Positions 45,571 through 57,072 of a stretch of DNA of 64,000 nt are shown piece by piece. The position numbers and the translations under genes were made by a program. Every line of letters starts with the position of its first letter. The first letter of the stretch is position 1. Location of the stretch: NCBI RefSeq assembly GCF_020880995.1, contig NZ_JAJISD010000002.1, positions 186,001 through 250,000 of the forward strand, given 5' to 3'. This DNA comes from Reyranella aquatilis (GTDB taxonomy: Bacteria > Pseudomonadota > Alphaproteobacteria > Reyranellales > Reyranellaceae). The notes under the pieces are model-generated. The model was not told the origin of the DNA. It worked only from the letters and a program-made list of their open reading frames with translations, and searched no databases.

Positions 45571-46671
45571 ATGGACAGACCCAGCAGAATCATCATTTGC
45601 GGCGGCGGCGCGATCGGCGCGGCCATCGCCTACTTCCTCAGTCTGCGCGGCGCGGTACCGGTCGTGGTCGAGCGCCATGAAGTCGGCGGCGCGGCCTCGG
45701 GCAAGTCCGGAGGGTTCCTTGCCCTCGACTGGTGCCGCGGCAGCGCCCTCGACCGGCTGGCGCGCCGCAGCTTCGCGCTGCACGCCGAACTGGCCCGGAC
45801 GCTTCGCAATCCGTGGGGCTATCGCCCGCTCACGACCTTCGCCGGCCATGCCGCCGAGGGGCGACACGGCCACGGCCGTGCCGGGCGGCCGTGGCTCTCG
45901 CCCGACGTCACGCTGACCGGCCAGATCGGCACGCCGCAGACGACCGCCCTGGTCGAGCCGCGCGCCTTCACGCAAGGCCTGATGCGTGCCGCGGAAGCCA
46001 ACGGCGCCGAACTGAGGCAGGGCACCGTCGCGGGACTGACGAAGGCCGCCAGCGGAGCCGTTGTCGGCGTCGTACTCGACAGCGGCGAGACCGTCGAAGG
46101 CGACGGCGTGGTGATCGCGATGGGCCCGTGGTCGATCCTCGCCTCGCGCTGGCTGCCGCTTCCCGCCGTCTATGGGTTCAAGGGCCACAGTCTCGTCTTC
46201 CGCACCGGCGACGCTGTGCCGGCCGAGGCGCTGTTCCTCGAATACGAGGAGGCAGGCGGCGAGGCGCTGACGCCCGAGATCTTCGCGCGTGCCGACGGCA
46301 CGGTCTGGGCCTGCGCCGTCTCCAGCACCGCGTCGCTGCCGATCGATCCGGCCGACATTGCGGGCGACGAGGGCGCGCACCACCGCCTGGAAGCGTTGTG
46401 CCGCGCGGTGTCACCTGTCATGGCGACGGCGCCCATCGTGGCCCACCAGGCCTGCTTCCGTCCCGTCACCGAGGACGGCCTGCCGCTGATCGGCGCGGTG
46501 CCCGGCGTTGCCGGCGCCTGGGTCGCGACCGGCCACAGCGTCTGGGGCATGCTCAACGCACCCGCGACCGGCGAGGCGATGGCCGAGCTGATCCTCGACG
46601 GCGCGACGAGCCAGGTTCCGCTGCGGCACTTCGATCCGCGACGGCTGAAGCCGTTCGCGGGTTTGCGTTAG
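45571..46671 (+). CDS. FAD-dependent oxidoreductase (DAO family)
   Basis: A 366-aa flavoenzyme of the D-amino-acid/glycine oxidase fold. The N-terminal dinucleotide motif is IIICGGGAIGAAIAYFLSLRG with the Glu of VVERHE. FAD-contact segments are VVIAMGPWS and, near the C-terminus, FRPVTEDGLPLIGAVPGVAGAWVATGHSVWGMLNAP. ATG 45571 was chosen; a GTG four codons upstream is also in frame, and neither has a clear ribosome site. Its 3' end overlaps the convergent hypothetical gene by 4 bp. It probably oxidises a secondary or primary amine (amino acid); the substrate is unknown. Confidence 0.9.
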   Translation: MDRPSRIIICGGGAIGAAIAYFLSLRGAVPVVVERHEVGGAASGKSGGFLALDWCRGSALDRLARRSFALHAELARTLRNPWGYRPLTTFAGHAAEGRHGHGRAGRPWLSPDVTLTGQIGTPQTTALVEPRAFTQGLMRAAEANGAELRQGTVAGLTKAASGAVVGVVLDSGETVEGDGVVIAMGPWSILASRWLPLPAVYGFKGHSLVFRTGDAVPAEALFLEYEEAGGEALTPEIFARADGTVWACAVSSTASLPIDPADIAGDEGAHHRLEALCRAVSPVMATAPIVAHQACFRPVTEDGLPLIGAVPGVAGAWVATGHSVWGMLNAPATGEAMAELILDGATSQVPLRHFDPRRLKPFAGLR

Positions 46672-47360
46672 CCTTCGGGCTTGCTCGTCCAGCGCGGCGG
46701 CAGCAGCCGCGTGTTGAGGAAGTACGGCACGCTGTTGTCGCTGAGCCGGATCGTGCCGAAGAACGGCAGTTCGTAGGTTGCGCGGAAGTAGATCTGGGCG
46801 CGATGGGCGGTGCTGTAGTCCTCGGCGAGCGGCGGCAGGCCGAACAGGGCACGGAAAGGGCAGCGGAAGGTCGCCACCTCGCCGGGCTTCAGCTCGTCGA
46901 CGGCCCCGGCAGGGAAGCGCACGTCGGTCGCCTCGATCAGCGTGGGCTCGCGGCCGGAGGCGCGCACATGATCGAGCACGCAGTTGAGCTTCAGGCCCTT
47001 CAACGGAAACCAGGGGTTCGTATTCTCCGCCGTGAAGGTGGCATCGAACGGCGAGCCCGCCTTCTGCTCGACAGACGCGTAGCTGGGCACGGGCCGCATC
47101 GACCAAGCGCCGATGCCGATGCCCGCGATCACCACCAGCACCGCCAGGAACACGATCAGGCTCTGCAGCGACTGCGCACCGCTTTGCGCCATCATCCGCA
47201 ATTCCTGCTGCAGCGTCGTGGTAGGCGGCGGCAGCGGCCGCGGTCCCGCGGCGCGCGATGCCGGCTTTCGGGCCCTCGGCTTCGCGCCCGAAGAAGGAGG
47301 CTTCGCACCGGAAGAAGCGCTCTTGCGCGGCTTGCTGGTAGGCTTCTTCTTCTGCGCCAT
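46668..47360 (-). CDS. Hypothetical single-pass membrane protein with basic N-terminus
   Basis: A 230-aa protein. Residues 1-40 are Lys/Arg/Ser/Pro-rich (MAQKKKPTSKPRKSASSGAK), followed by one transmembrane helix near 68-87 (SLIVFLAVLVVIAGIGIGAW) and a periplasmic domain of about 140 residues with two Cys (KLNCVLDHV, TFRCPFRAL) that could form a disulfide. No family was recognised. It is convergent with the oxidoreductase and lies 57 bp downstream of an isomerase-like gene on the same strand. Confidence 0.75.
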   Translation of the reverse strand: MAQKKKPTSKPRKSASSGAKPPSSGAKPRARKPASRAAGPRPLPPPTTTLQQELRMMAQSGAQSLQSLIVFLAVLVVIAGIGIGAWSMRPVPSYASVEQKAGSPFDATFTAENTNPWFPLKGLKLNCVLDHVRASGREPTLIEATDVRFPAGAVDELKPGEVATFRCPFRALFGLPPLAEDYSTAHRAQIYFRATYELPFFGTIRLSDNSVPYFLNTRLLPPRWTSKPEG

Positions 47361-47417
47361 CGCCCAAAGGCTTAACGCATCCCGTCCGGATCATCCATCC
47401 CGCGGCTGGTCGCAGGC

Positions 47418-48245
47418 TCAGCCCGCGAAGGCGATCTCCAGCGTGCGGCGCGCAGCCTTGGCGCCCTCGCGCGCGACCTCGAGGGCGGGCTTCGCCCAGT
47501 GCGCGGGATTGGGCGCTTCGTAACTCACCCAACCCTCGTAGCCCTTGGCCGCCAGCAGCTGGAACAGCTCGGTCCAGCGCACCACGCCCTGGCCCGGCGG
47601 CAGGCGATCGACCGGCGGTGCCGCGTTGGGCGGCGCGTTCGGCACGTCGCTGTATTGAACATAGAAGATCTCCGAGCCCGGCACTTCCTCGAAGCCGCGC
47701 CCGGGACGCCCGCCGCGCTGCAGGTGATAGGCGTCGAGCAGCAGGCCGACGCTCCTCTGCCCGGCCTTCGCGATCAACTCGCGCAGGATGTCGAGGCGGC
47801 TCACGATCGGATGCTGGAACTGGTATTCGAGCGCCAGCCGGAGCCCATGACGCGCCACGATCTCGCCGGCATGGCGGATGTTCGCCACGCCCTCTTCCAT
47901 GGAGGCATCGCCCGGCCCGATACCGCTCATCACCGTCGCGCAGTCTAGCGTTACCGCGCGCTCGCAGGCCTCCTCCAGCGACGCGAACAGGCGTTCGCGA
48001 TCCTCAGATGCCGCAAACGCCCAGCCATACTCGCAACCGACGGCGCTGACCGGCAGGCCATTGGTTCGCACGCGGCCCAGTATCTCGGTGTTCGACAGGC
48101 CGCGCTCCTCGGCACGCTTGAAGTCGACGCGCCGCAATTCGACCGCGTCGAAGCCGCCCTCTTTCGCCGCGCCGAGCGCCTGCTCGAACGGCGTCGTATC
48201 CACGGTCCAGAGATGGAGCGCGATCCCGCGGAACCTGTGACGCAT
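47418..48245 (-). CDS. Sugar phosphate isomerase/epimerase-like TIM-barrel protein
   Basis: A 275-aa xylose-isomerase-like TIM barrel. It has the AKEGGFDAVELRR opening, metal-site segments LRLALEYQFQHP (Glu), LLLDAYHLQRGG (Asp/His), IFYVQYSDVP and a late GWVSYEAPNP (Glu). AGGGGAAG precedes the chosen ATG; an upstream in-frame Met extends into a region without coding character. Likely reactions are keto-sugar epimerisation/isomerisation or, in related proteins, dehydration of inosose. The substrate cannot be told from context. Confidence 0.85.
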   Translation of the reverse strand: MRHRFRGIALHLWTVDTTPFEQALGAAKEGGFDAVELRRVDFKRAEERGLSNTEILGRVRTNGLPVSAVGCEYGWAFAASEDRERLFASLEEACERAVTLDCATVMSGIGPGDASMEEGVANIRHAGEIVARHGLRLALEYQFQHPIVSRLDILRELIAKAGQRSVGLLLDAYHLQRGGRPGRGFEEVPGSEIFYVQYSDVPNAPPNAAPPVDRLPPGQGVVRWTELFQLLAAKGYEGWVSYEAPNPAHWAKPALEVAREGAKAARRTLEIAFAG

Positions 48246-48288
48246 TGGACTTCCCCTGAATGTGGCGGTGACCATCATTCAAATTCCC

Positions 48289-48316
48289 CTCCCCCGCCAG
48301 AGGAAGAGGCGGGAGA
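48289..48316 (-). terminator. Terminator-like hairpin after cysE
   Basis: On the minus strand CTCCCGCC pairs with GGCGGGGGAG across a 9-nt loop, followed by GGGAATTTG. It lies about 22 bp past the cysE stop. The T-run is short, so efficiency is uncertain. Confidence 0.5.
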
Positions 48317-48337
48317 AGGCCACAAATCGCGCTGGTG

Positions 48338-49162
48338 TCAGATGCGATGATCCATGTCGAGTGCCGGCTCCGGCACGTCGACGCAGCCGATGATGCGCGC
48401 AGGCACGCCGGCGGCGGTGCAGCCGGCCGGAACGGGGTCGAGCACGACACTGCCGGCCGCGATCTTGGCGCAGGCGCCGATCTCGATGTTGCCCAGCACT
48501 TTGGCGCCGGCCCCCAGCAGGACGCCGCGGCGCACCTTGGGATGGCGGTCGCCGCGCTCCTTGCCGGTGCCGCCCAGGGTGACGCCGTGCAGCATGGAAA
48601 CGCCGTCCTCGACGACGGCGGTCTCGCCGATCACCACGCCGGTGCCGTGGTCGATGAAGATGCTCTTGCCGATCACCGCGCCCGGGTGGATGTCGAGGGC
48701 GAACAGCGAGCTCGCGCGGCTCTGCAGGAAATGCGCGAGCGTCCGCCGCCCCTCCAGCCACAGCCAGTGGGCGGCACGGTAGGTCTGCAGCGCGTGATAG
48801 CCCTTGAACCAGAGCAGCGGGTCGAGATGGGAAGTGCAGGCCGGGTCACGGTCGGCGACCGCCACGATGTCGGCGCGTGCCGCCAGACCGATACCCGGAT
48901 CGGCCGCGAAGGCTTCGTCGAAGGTCTGGCGTATCAGGGCGGCCGGCACTTCGGTCGTGCCAACGAGGCGCGCAAGGTGATAGCTCAGCGCGCTCTCGAA
49001 ACGCGGCTGGCTCAGGATCGTGGCATGGAGCGTTCCCGCGAGCACGGGCTCGGCCGCGGCGGCTGCCTGGGCGGCCTCGCGAATCCGGTCCCAGACCGGG
49101 TCCACCGAGCGCAAATCTGCGGACCGGGGCTCCGACGGGTTCTTGAATACGGCGCTATCCAT
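48338..49162 (-). CDS. cysE: Serine O-acetyltransferase
   Basis: A 274-aa enzyme making O-acetylserine, the carbon acceptor for sulfide in cysteine synthesis. The N-terminal helical domain (DPVWDRIREAAQ to LLWFKGYHALQTYRAAHWLW) is followed by a left-handed beta-helix of hexapeptide repeats (IHPGAVIGKSIFIDHGTGVVIGETAVV) with catalytic His/Asp in IDHGTG, and the acetyl-CoA loop TLGGTGKERGDRHPK. It links the sulfate operon in this window to cysteine; no O-acetylserine sulfhydrylase (cysK) is present here. It is transcribed alone or with mlaA/mlaC upstream (116-bp gap). Confidence 0.96.
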   Translation of the reverse strand: MDSAVFKNPSEPRSADLRSVDPVWDRIREAAQAAAAAEPVLAGTLHATILSQPRFESALSYHLARLVGTTEVPAALIRQTFDEAFAADPGIGLAARADIVAVADRDPACTSHLDPLLWFKGYHALQTYRAAHWLWLEGRRTLAHFLQSRASSLFALDIHPGAVIGKSIFIDHGTGVVIGETAVVEDGVSMLHGVTLGGTGKERGDRHPKVRRGVLLGAGAKVLGNIEIGACAKIAAGSVVLDPVPAGCTAAGVPARIIGCVDVPEPALDMDHRI

Positions 49163-49278
49163 GGCGCTCTCCTCCGCTCCGCTTCCGTCCCCTGCGACGC
49201 TCGCGGTGCGCTCGACACGCCTCCCCTCGGGAAAGACTATGCCGCGCGCGCGCCGTTCGCAATCGGGCGGTTACGGAC

Positions 49279-49875
49279 CTACTGGGCCGCCCGGGCTTCC
49301 AGCTCCCGGACCAGCGGCTCGACCTTGCCGCCATTGTTCTGGATGTAGGAATTGAAATCCGAACGTCTAGTCATGACCATGCTGACGCCCTCGACCTTGA
49401 CGTCGGTGATGCGGTCGTTGCGGATTTCCCATTCGAGCTTGATCGGTTGGCCGCTGGTCTGGTTCAGCCTGCTGTCGACGATCGTGACGCCGTTGGCGCG
49501 CGGCGTGACCTTGCCCACGGTCAGGGTCTGGCCGCCGTACTGGCCAAAGCGCTCGCTGTAGGCCTTGGCTTCGGCCGTGGCGACGGCCTTGAGGAAGCGG
49601 GTGCGCTCCGCCTCGGTCGCCTGGTTCCAGTGGGTGCCCAGCGCCGAGCGGCCCATCGCCGGCATGTCGAAGCTTGTCTGCAGGACGCCCAGGATCGCGG
49701 CCTGGCGGGCGGCGCCCGTCTTGGTCTTGATGATGTCGATGACCTGCTGCGCCGTGTTCTGCACGAGCTGCGCGGGATCGACCGCGAGGGCGGGCGTGAC
49801 GACAGGAAGGGCGACGAAGAGAGCGGATGCGGCGGCAAGCTGCAACACGACACGACGAGAGGCGAGCATCGGCAC
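49279..49875 (-). CDS. mlaC: Phospholipid-shuttle protein MlaC
   Basis: A 198-aa periplasmic lipid carrier (toluene tolerance Ttg2 family). The signal is MLASRRVVLQLAAASALFVALPVVTPALA. MlaC features are FDMPAMGRSALGTHW, RFLKAVATAEAKAYSERFGQYGG and VEWEIR-like KLEWEIRNDRITDVKVEGVSM. It moves phospholipid between the MlaA complex and the inner-membrane MlaFEDB. GTG 49875 is preceded by AGGAG at a 6-nt spacing; ATG 49869 is the alternative. It lies 83 bp after mlaA. MlaD/E/F are not in the window. Confidence 0.93.
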   Translation of the reverse strand: MPMLASRRVVLQLAAASALFVALPVVTPALAVDPAQLVQNTAQQVIDIIKTKTGAARQAAILGVLQTSFDMPAMGRSALGTHWNQATEAERTRFLKAVATAEAKAYSERFGQYGGQTLTVGKVTPRANGVTIVDSRLNQTSGQPIKLEWEIRNDRITDVKVEGVSMVMTRRSDFNSYIQNNGGKVEPLVRELEARAAQ

Positions 49876-49958
49876 CGTGCACTCCTGTGAACGATTGTTG
49901 GGAAAGGGGCTTCTAGCCCGGACGCCCGCTCAACGCACCCCCTCGCGGGCGCGTTGCG

Positions 49959-50762
49959 CTAGCGCACGAGCGCCAGGTTGTCGCGACGCTCCAGTTCGCT
50001 GCGCGTGTCGGTCTTCTCGCGCTTCTGGCGGATCAGATCGGCACGATTCTGCGTGTAGGCCGAACGCAGCGCGGCATAGTAATCGACGCTGTTCTTCTCG
50101 AGGTCGTCCAGCGCGAAGATGGTGCGTGAGCGGTAATCGACGGCATTCATGCCGTAGCGGCCGAGCTGGTAGATGTCCCAGTTGATCGACAGGTTGAACG
50201 TCAGGATCCGGAACGGATCGACCAGATAGTCCATCATCAGGCCGGTGCCGTCGCGGGCGTTGGACGGGCCGATGCCGGGCAACATCAGGTAGAAGCCGCC
50301 ATTCTCGGGCTCGACGCCGGCCCACAGGCCGATGGTCTTGCCGAAATCCTCCTTGGTGCGCTCGAGGCCGAGGCTGGTGGCGACGTCGAACAGGCCAGCA
50401 AGGCCGATCGTCGAATTGACGAGGAAGCGCGCCATGGTCGTGGCGGCGCGATGCGGTTCGCCCTGGAAGATCTCGTTGATGGCCGTCACCGGCTCGCCGA
50501 GGTTGTCGAGCGCGTTGCGGACGCTGGTCTGGGCGCGGTCGGGCACCAGGTCGCGATACATCACCGCCAGCGGCCGAAGCGCTATGATATCGACGGCACG
50601 GTTGATCGAAAAGATGAAGCGGTTGGGGGTCTCGAGCGGATCCCACACTTCGGCGGCGCCGGTATCGCCGGTGGCGCAGCCTCCCACCATGGTCCCGGCA
50701 AGGGCGATGGCGACAACCGACCGGCGGATGCCTGCAGCAATGGTTCTCGTCAGACCAAACAT
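49959..50762 (-). CDS. mlaA: Outer-membrane lipid asymmetry lipoprotein MlaA (VacJ)
   Basis: A 267-aa lipoprotein. The signal ends in lipobox VGGC (about residue 28). Family motifs are WDPLETPNRFIFSINRAVD, PDRAQTSVRNALDNLGEPVTAINEIFQG, FLVNSTIGLAGLFDVA, EDFGKTIGLWAG and GGFYLMLPGIGPSNARDGTGLMMD. It removes misplaced phospholipid from the outer leaflet and passes it to MlaC, encoded next. The start was taken at MFGLTRTIAAG, which opens the signal; upstream in-frame Mets lack one. Confidence 0.94.
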   Translation of the reverse strand: MFGLTRTIAAGIRRSVVAIALAGTMVGGCATGDTGAAEVWDPLETPNRFIFSINRAVDIIALRPLAVMYRDLVPDRAQTSVRNALDNLGEPVTAINEIFQGEPHRAATTMARFLVNSTIGLAGLFDVATSLGLERTKEDFGKTIGLWAGVEPENGGFYLMLPGIGPSNARDGTGLMMDYLVDPFRILTFNLSINWDIYQLGRYGMNAVDYRSRTIFALDDLEKNSVDYYAALRSAYTQNRADLIRQKREKTDTRSELERRDNLALVR

Positions 50763-50955
50763 GAACGCCGACCCCGGTTCCATCCCGCTGGCCCAGGGAC
50801 GCCGGGCCACGAACGCGATGCGGCTTTCTCCGCCGCAGTTATTCCAAAGTGTTGCATAGGCAAGCTGCACTTTGAAGTGAGTCGCCCCACAAAGACGAGG
50901 CTTGTGCTTCCCGGGTCACATAAGTCGGCCCCCAGGAAGCCCTTGCATACATAAA

Positions 50956-50969
50956 GATATGCTTATATC
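50956..50969 (+). promoter_or_regulatory. Palindromic operator GATAT-GCTT-ATATC before the ArsR-methyltransferase gene
   Basis: A perfect 5-bp inverted repeat with 4-bp spacer; extending to 10-bp arms keeps 8 of 10 pairs (ATAAAGATAT / ATATCATTCT). It ends 9 bp before the start codon in a short AT-rich patch that is probably the core promoter. As the first gene of the operon encodes an ArsR-type repressor, autoregulation of the metF-metH operon is the likely role. Confidence 0.6.
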
Positions 50970-50978
50970 ATTCTCAAC

Positions 50979-51959
50979 ATGGAACACCTTCTTGCCCTGC
51001 TTCGGGCTGCGGCCGAGGACACGCGCCTGAGGATTTTGGCCTTGGCGGCGCGCGAGGACCTTACGGTCAGCGACTACGTGAATGTGCTGGGCCAGAGCCA
51101 GCCGCGCGTCTCCCGGCACCTGAAACTGCTGGTCGAAGCGGGACTCCTGGAGCGGTTCAGGGAAGCCCAGTTCACCCGGTTTCGCCTGACCAACGGTGGC
51201 GAGGATGCCGCCCTGGTGCGTGAGTTCGTGCGCCGGCTCGATCCCAAGCATCCCCGCATCGCCACCGACCGGGCCCGACTCGACGCCGTCCAGCAGCGCC
51301 GCCAGACCGCTGCCGCCCGCTTCTTCCGCGACAATGCCCAGCGCTGGGACGAGCTGCGCGCCCTGCACGTGGCCGACCGTGAGATCGAGAGGTCGCTCGC
51401 CCACCACCTGCCTTTCGGGGCCCGCCGACTGCTCGACATCGGGACCGGCACCGGCCGGCTGCTCGAAGTGCTGGCGCCCAAGGTCGAGCAGGCGGTCGGT
51501 GTCGACCAGAGCCGCGAGATGCTCGCGCTGGCGCGCGCCAACCTCGCGCGCGCCGGCATCGAGAATGCCGACATCCGCCAGGGCGACATGTATGCCCTGC
51601 CCTTCGAGTCCGACAGTTTCGACGTGGTGACGATCCATCATGTGCTGCACTACGCCGACGATCCCGCGGCAGCGCTGGCCGAGGCCGCGCGCGTGGTGAA
51701 GCCCGGCGGCTCGGTGCTGGTGGTCGACTTCTCGCCGCACGACCTGGTGGAACTGAAGCGCGATCACGCGCATGTCCATCTGGGCTTTGCCGACAACCAG
51801 GTGCAGGGCTGGCTGCGCAGCGCCGGCCTCAATCCGCTCGAACCCATCCACTTCCCCGGCCGCCGCCTGATGACGGGCATCTGGCGCGGCGAGCGCGAGC
51901 TTCCCTCGCTCGCGAGCGCCCGGCCCACCACCGTATCCGCCCAAGGAGTTTCGCGATGA
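50979..51959 (+). CDS. ArsR-type regulator fused to a SAM-dependent methyltransferase-like domain
   Basis: A 326-aa two-domain protein. Residues 1-~90 are an ArsR winged helix (MEHLLALLRAAAEDTRLRIL, QSQPRVSRHLKLLVEAGLL). Residues ~135-310 are a class I methyltransferase fold with motif I LLDIGTGTGRLLEVLAP, GVDQSREML, and VVKPGGSVLVVDFSPHD. It heads an operon with metF (ATGA overlap) and metH. Regulators of this build in proteobacteria (the SahR type) sense S-adenosylhomocysteine and control methionine-cycle genes, which fits here; the methyltransferase fold may serve only as the ligand sensor. Recognition of SahR is by architecture and context. Confidence 0.9.
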   Translation: MEHLLALLRAAAEDTRLRILALAAREDLTVSDYVNVLGQSQPRVSRHLKLLVEAGLLERFREAQFTRFRLTNGGEDAALVREFVRRLDPKHPRIATDRARLDAVQQRRQTAAARFFRDNAQRWDELRALHVADREIERSLAHHLPFGARRLLDIGTGTGRLLEVLAPKVEQAVGVDQSREMLALARANLARAGIENADIRQGDMYALPFESDSFDVVTIHHVLHYADDPAAALAEAARVVKPGGSVLVVDFSPHDLVELKRDHAHVHLGFADNQVQGWLRSAGLNPLEPIHFPGRRLMTGIWRGERELPSLASARPTTVSAQGVSR

Positions 51960-52888
51960 GTCCCGATACCGGTCCGATCGGCAGTCCCCTGAGTTCGGCA
52001 GGCAGCCCGCCCGCGGCCGAGTTCCCGGCCCGCGCGCCGCAGCGCCTGTCGGTCTCCTTCGAGTTCTCGCCGCCCCGTACCGACGCGGCGGAGAAGACGC
52101 TGTGGGAGACCGTGACCCGCCTCACGCCGCTGCGGCCCTCCTTCTTCTCCGTGACCTATGGCGCCGGCGGCTCGACGCGCCAGCGCACGCACGACACGGT
52201 GGCGCGCCTCAAGAGCGAGACCGGCATCGACGCCGCTGCGCATCTCACCTGCGTGGCCGCCACCCAGGGCGAGATCGACGACATCGCCCGCGCCTACTGG
52301 GATGCCGGCATCCGCCATATCGTGGCCCTGCGCGGCGATCCGCCGGGCGGCATGGGCGGGGCCTACACCCCCCATCCGGGCGGCTATGCCAACGCCGCTG
52401 CTCTCGTCGCCGGCCTGAAGAAGATCGGCAACTTCCAGATCAGCGTCGCGGGCTATCCCGAGAAGCACCCGGCCTCGGCCGACGAGAAGGCCGATCTCGA
52501 CAATCTCAAGGCCAAGGTCGATGCCGGCGCCGACCGCTGCATCACCCAGTTCTTCTTCGAGGCCGAGGACTTTCTGCGATTCCGCGACCGCGCCGCGGCG
52601 GCGGGCGTCAACGTGCCGATCGTCCCCGGCATCATGCCGGTGTCCAACTTCGCGGCGGTCAACCGCATCGCGGGCCTGTGCGGCTCCAAGGTGCCGCCGT
52701 GGTTCGCCAACATGTTCGAAGGCCTGGACGACGACCTGGAGACGCGGCGCATGATCGCCGCCACCGTGGCCGGCGACCTCTGCCGCCGCCTGCAGAGCGA
52801 GGGCGTCGGGCAGTTCCATTTCTACACGCTTAACCGTGCCGATCTCACCTTTGCGATCTGCCATCTGCTGGGAGTGCGCCCCAAGTGA
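51956..52888 (+). CDS. metF: Methylenetetrahydrofolate reductase
   Basis: A 310-aa FAD enzyme that reduces 5,10-methylene-THF to 5-methyl-THF for MetH. Motifs are VSFEFSPPRT (catalytic Glu), FFSVTYGAGGSTR, HLTCVAAT, HIVALRGDPP, ADRCITQFFFEAEDFL, PIVPGIMPV and HFYTLNRADL. About 28 residues of Pro/Ala-rich N-terminal extension precede the barrel. It overlaps the regulator gene by 4 bp and the metH first-half gene by 4 bp (GTGA), indicating tight coupling of methyl supply and methyl transfer. Confidence 0.96.
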   Translation: MSPDTGPIGSPLSSAGSPPAAEFPARAPQRLSVSFEFSPPRTDAAEKTLWETVTRLTPLRPSFFSVTYGAGGSTRQRTHDTVARLKSETGIDAAAHLTCVAATQGEIDDIARAYWDAGIRHIVALRGDPPGGMGGAYTPHPGGYANAAALVAGLKKIGNFQISVAGYPEKHPASADEKADLDNLKAKVDAGADRCITQFFFEAEDFLRFRDRAAAAGVNVPIVPGIMPVSNFAAVNRIAGLCGSKVPPWFANMFEGLDDDLETRRMIAATVAGDLCRRLQSEGVGQFHFYTLNRADLTFAICHLLGVRPK

Positions 52889-53954
52889 CCCGTCAAGCGA
52901 TGACCCGCGAGAAGAAGGCCGAGCAGCTGCGCGAGATCGGCGCGCAGCGGATCCTGGTCAAGGACGGGCCCTATGGCTCGATGATCCAGAGCTACAAGCT
53001 CGACGAGGAAGGCTTTCGCGGCGGCCGAACCTTCAACCACGACCAGAAGGGCAACAACGACCTCCTGAACCTAACGCGACCTGACGTCGTGGGCGAGATC
53101 TGCAACGCCTATCTCGACGCCGGCGCCGACATCGTGGCGACCAACACGTTCAACTCCAACGCCATCAGCCTGTCCGACTATGGCATCACCGGCATGGCGC
53201 GCGAGATCAACATCGCCGCGGCGAAGCTGACCCGTGCCTGCGCCGACGCCGCCACGGCGCGCGATCCCGCCAAGCCGCGCTTCGTGGCAGGCGCGCTGGG
53301 GCCGACCAACAAGACGCTCTCGGTGTCGCCCAACGTCAACGATCCCGGCTACCGCGCCGTCACCTTCGACGAGGTGAAGGACATGTACCGCGAGCAGATC
53401 GACGGGTTGCTCGATGGCGGCGTCGATTTCATCCTGGTCGAGACGGTGTTCGATACGCTGAACGCCAAGGCCGCCCTCGTCGCCGTCGACGAGGCGGGCG
53501 AGGCACGCGGCGAGGTCATCCCGGTGATGGTGTCGATGACGCTGACCGACCTCGCCGGCCGCAACCTGTCTGGCCAGACGGTCGAGGCTTTCTGGCATTC
53601 GGTGCGGCACGCCAAGCCGATCACCATGGGCCTCAACTGCAGCTTCGGCGCCACCGAGCTGCATCCCTACGTGCAGGCGCTGAACCCGCAGGTCGATAGC
53701 ATGCTGTGCATATACCCCAATGCCGGCCTGCCGAACGAGCTCGGCGCCTATGACGAGCCGCCGGAAATGACCGGCAAGCTGGTCAAGGGCTGGGCCGAGA
53801 ACGGCTGGATCAACGTGGTCGGCGGCTGCTGCGGCACGACGCCCGGCCACATCAAGGCGATCGCCGAGGCGGTCAAGGGCATCAAACCGCGCACCTGGCA
53901 CGTCCTGCCCCCGGCGCTGCGGCTCTCCGGCATGGAAGCAGCGAGTTTCTTCTG

Positions 53955-53955
<1 letters not shown>
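52885..53955 (+). CDS. metH: Methionine synthase, homocysteine-binding module (split MetH, part 1)
   Basis: A 356-aa barrel equal to the first domain of cobalamin-dependent methionine synthase. It begins [14 protein letters not shown], carries [12 protein letters not shown], and has the zinc ligands in [10 protein letters not shown] and [11 protein letters not shown]. The stop is one base into the start of the next gene, which carries the remaining three MetH domains. The combined length (356 + 885) equals a normal one-piece MetH of about 1230 residues. GTG 52885 overlaps the metF stop; ATG 52900 is an alternative start. Confidence 0.94.
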
Positions 53956-56612
<2,657 letters not shown>

Positions 56613-56628
56613 GCGAGGACCCGGTCTC

Positions 56629-56653
56629 CCCGGCAAGCCTGAGGCTTGCCGGG
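56629..56653. terminator. Perfect hairpin ending the met operon
   Basis: CCCGGCAAGCC and GGCTTGCCGGG form an 11-bp stem with a 3-nt loop, 17 bp past the metH stop and 36 bp from the stop of the convergent nitrile hydratase accessory gene. It can act on both strands. No T-tract follows. Confidence 0.7.
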
Positions 56654-56688
56654 CGGGGAACGAGATCCCCGCCGCCGGCGGCAAGCCT

Positions 56689-57072
56689 CTAGCGAAAGTC
56701 TTCCGCCACGAGCTCGATCGTCTGGCCGTGAGGCGTGCGATCGGCGGCGTGATCCCAGGCGCGATAGTAGCGATCGAGGGTCTCGGTCGACGCGATGCCC
56801 TTCCTCGACACGAGGCGTTCGAGCGTCGCCAGCCAATGGCGGTAATAGGTCGTCCCATCGTCGGGATCGCCGTCGGCGATCGCCGCCTTGATCTGCGCGC
56901 CGAGTTCGGCGGCCCACTCGCTCCAGGAAAAGACACCGCGTTGCTGCAGCTCGAGCGCCATGGCGAAAGCCTGGGCCTGCCACGGTTCGGCGAAGATGGG
57001 CGCCTCGCCTTCGCAAGGGATACCCGGGACCGTTTGCAGCGCCGAGCGAACGGACTCCAGATTCGGCGACAT
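56689..57072 (-). CDS. Nitrile hydratase accessory (activator) protein
   Basis: A 127-aa protein of the nitrile hydratase activator family, which helps load cobalt and mature the enzyme. Typical segments are GEAPIFAEPWQAQAFAMALELQQRGVFSWSEWAAELG and DGTTYYRHWLATLERLVSRKG. ATG 57072 overlaps the beta-subunit stop by one base (TAATG); a longer upstream frame is just the beta gene in another frame. The order alpha, beta, activator is the usual one for cobalt-type enzymes. Confidence 0.92.
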   Translation of the reverse strand: MSPNLESVRSALQTVPGIPCEGEAPIFAEPWQAQAFAMALELQQRGVFSWSEWAAELGAQIKAAIADGDPDDGTTYYRHWLATLERLVSRKGIASTETLDRYYRAWDHAADRTPHGQTIELVAEDFR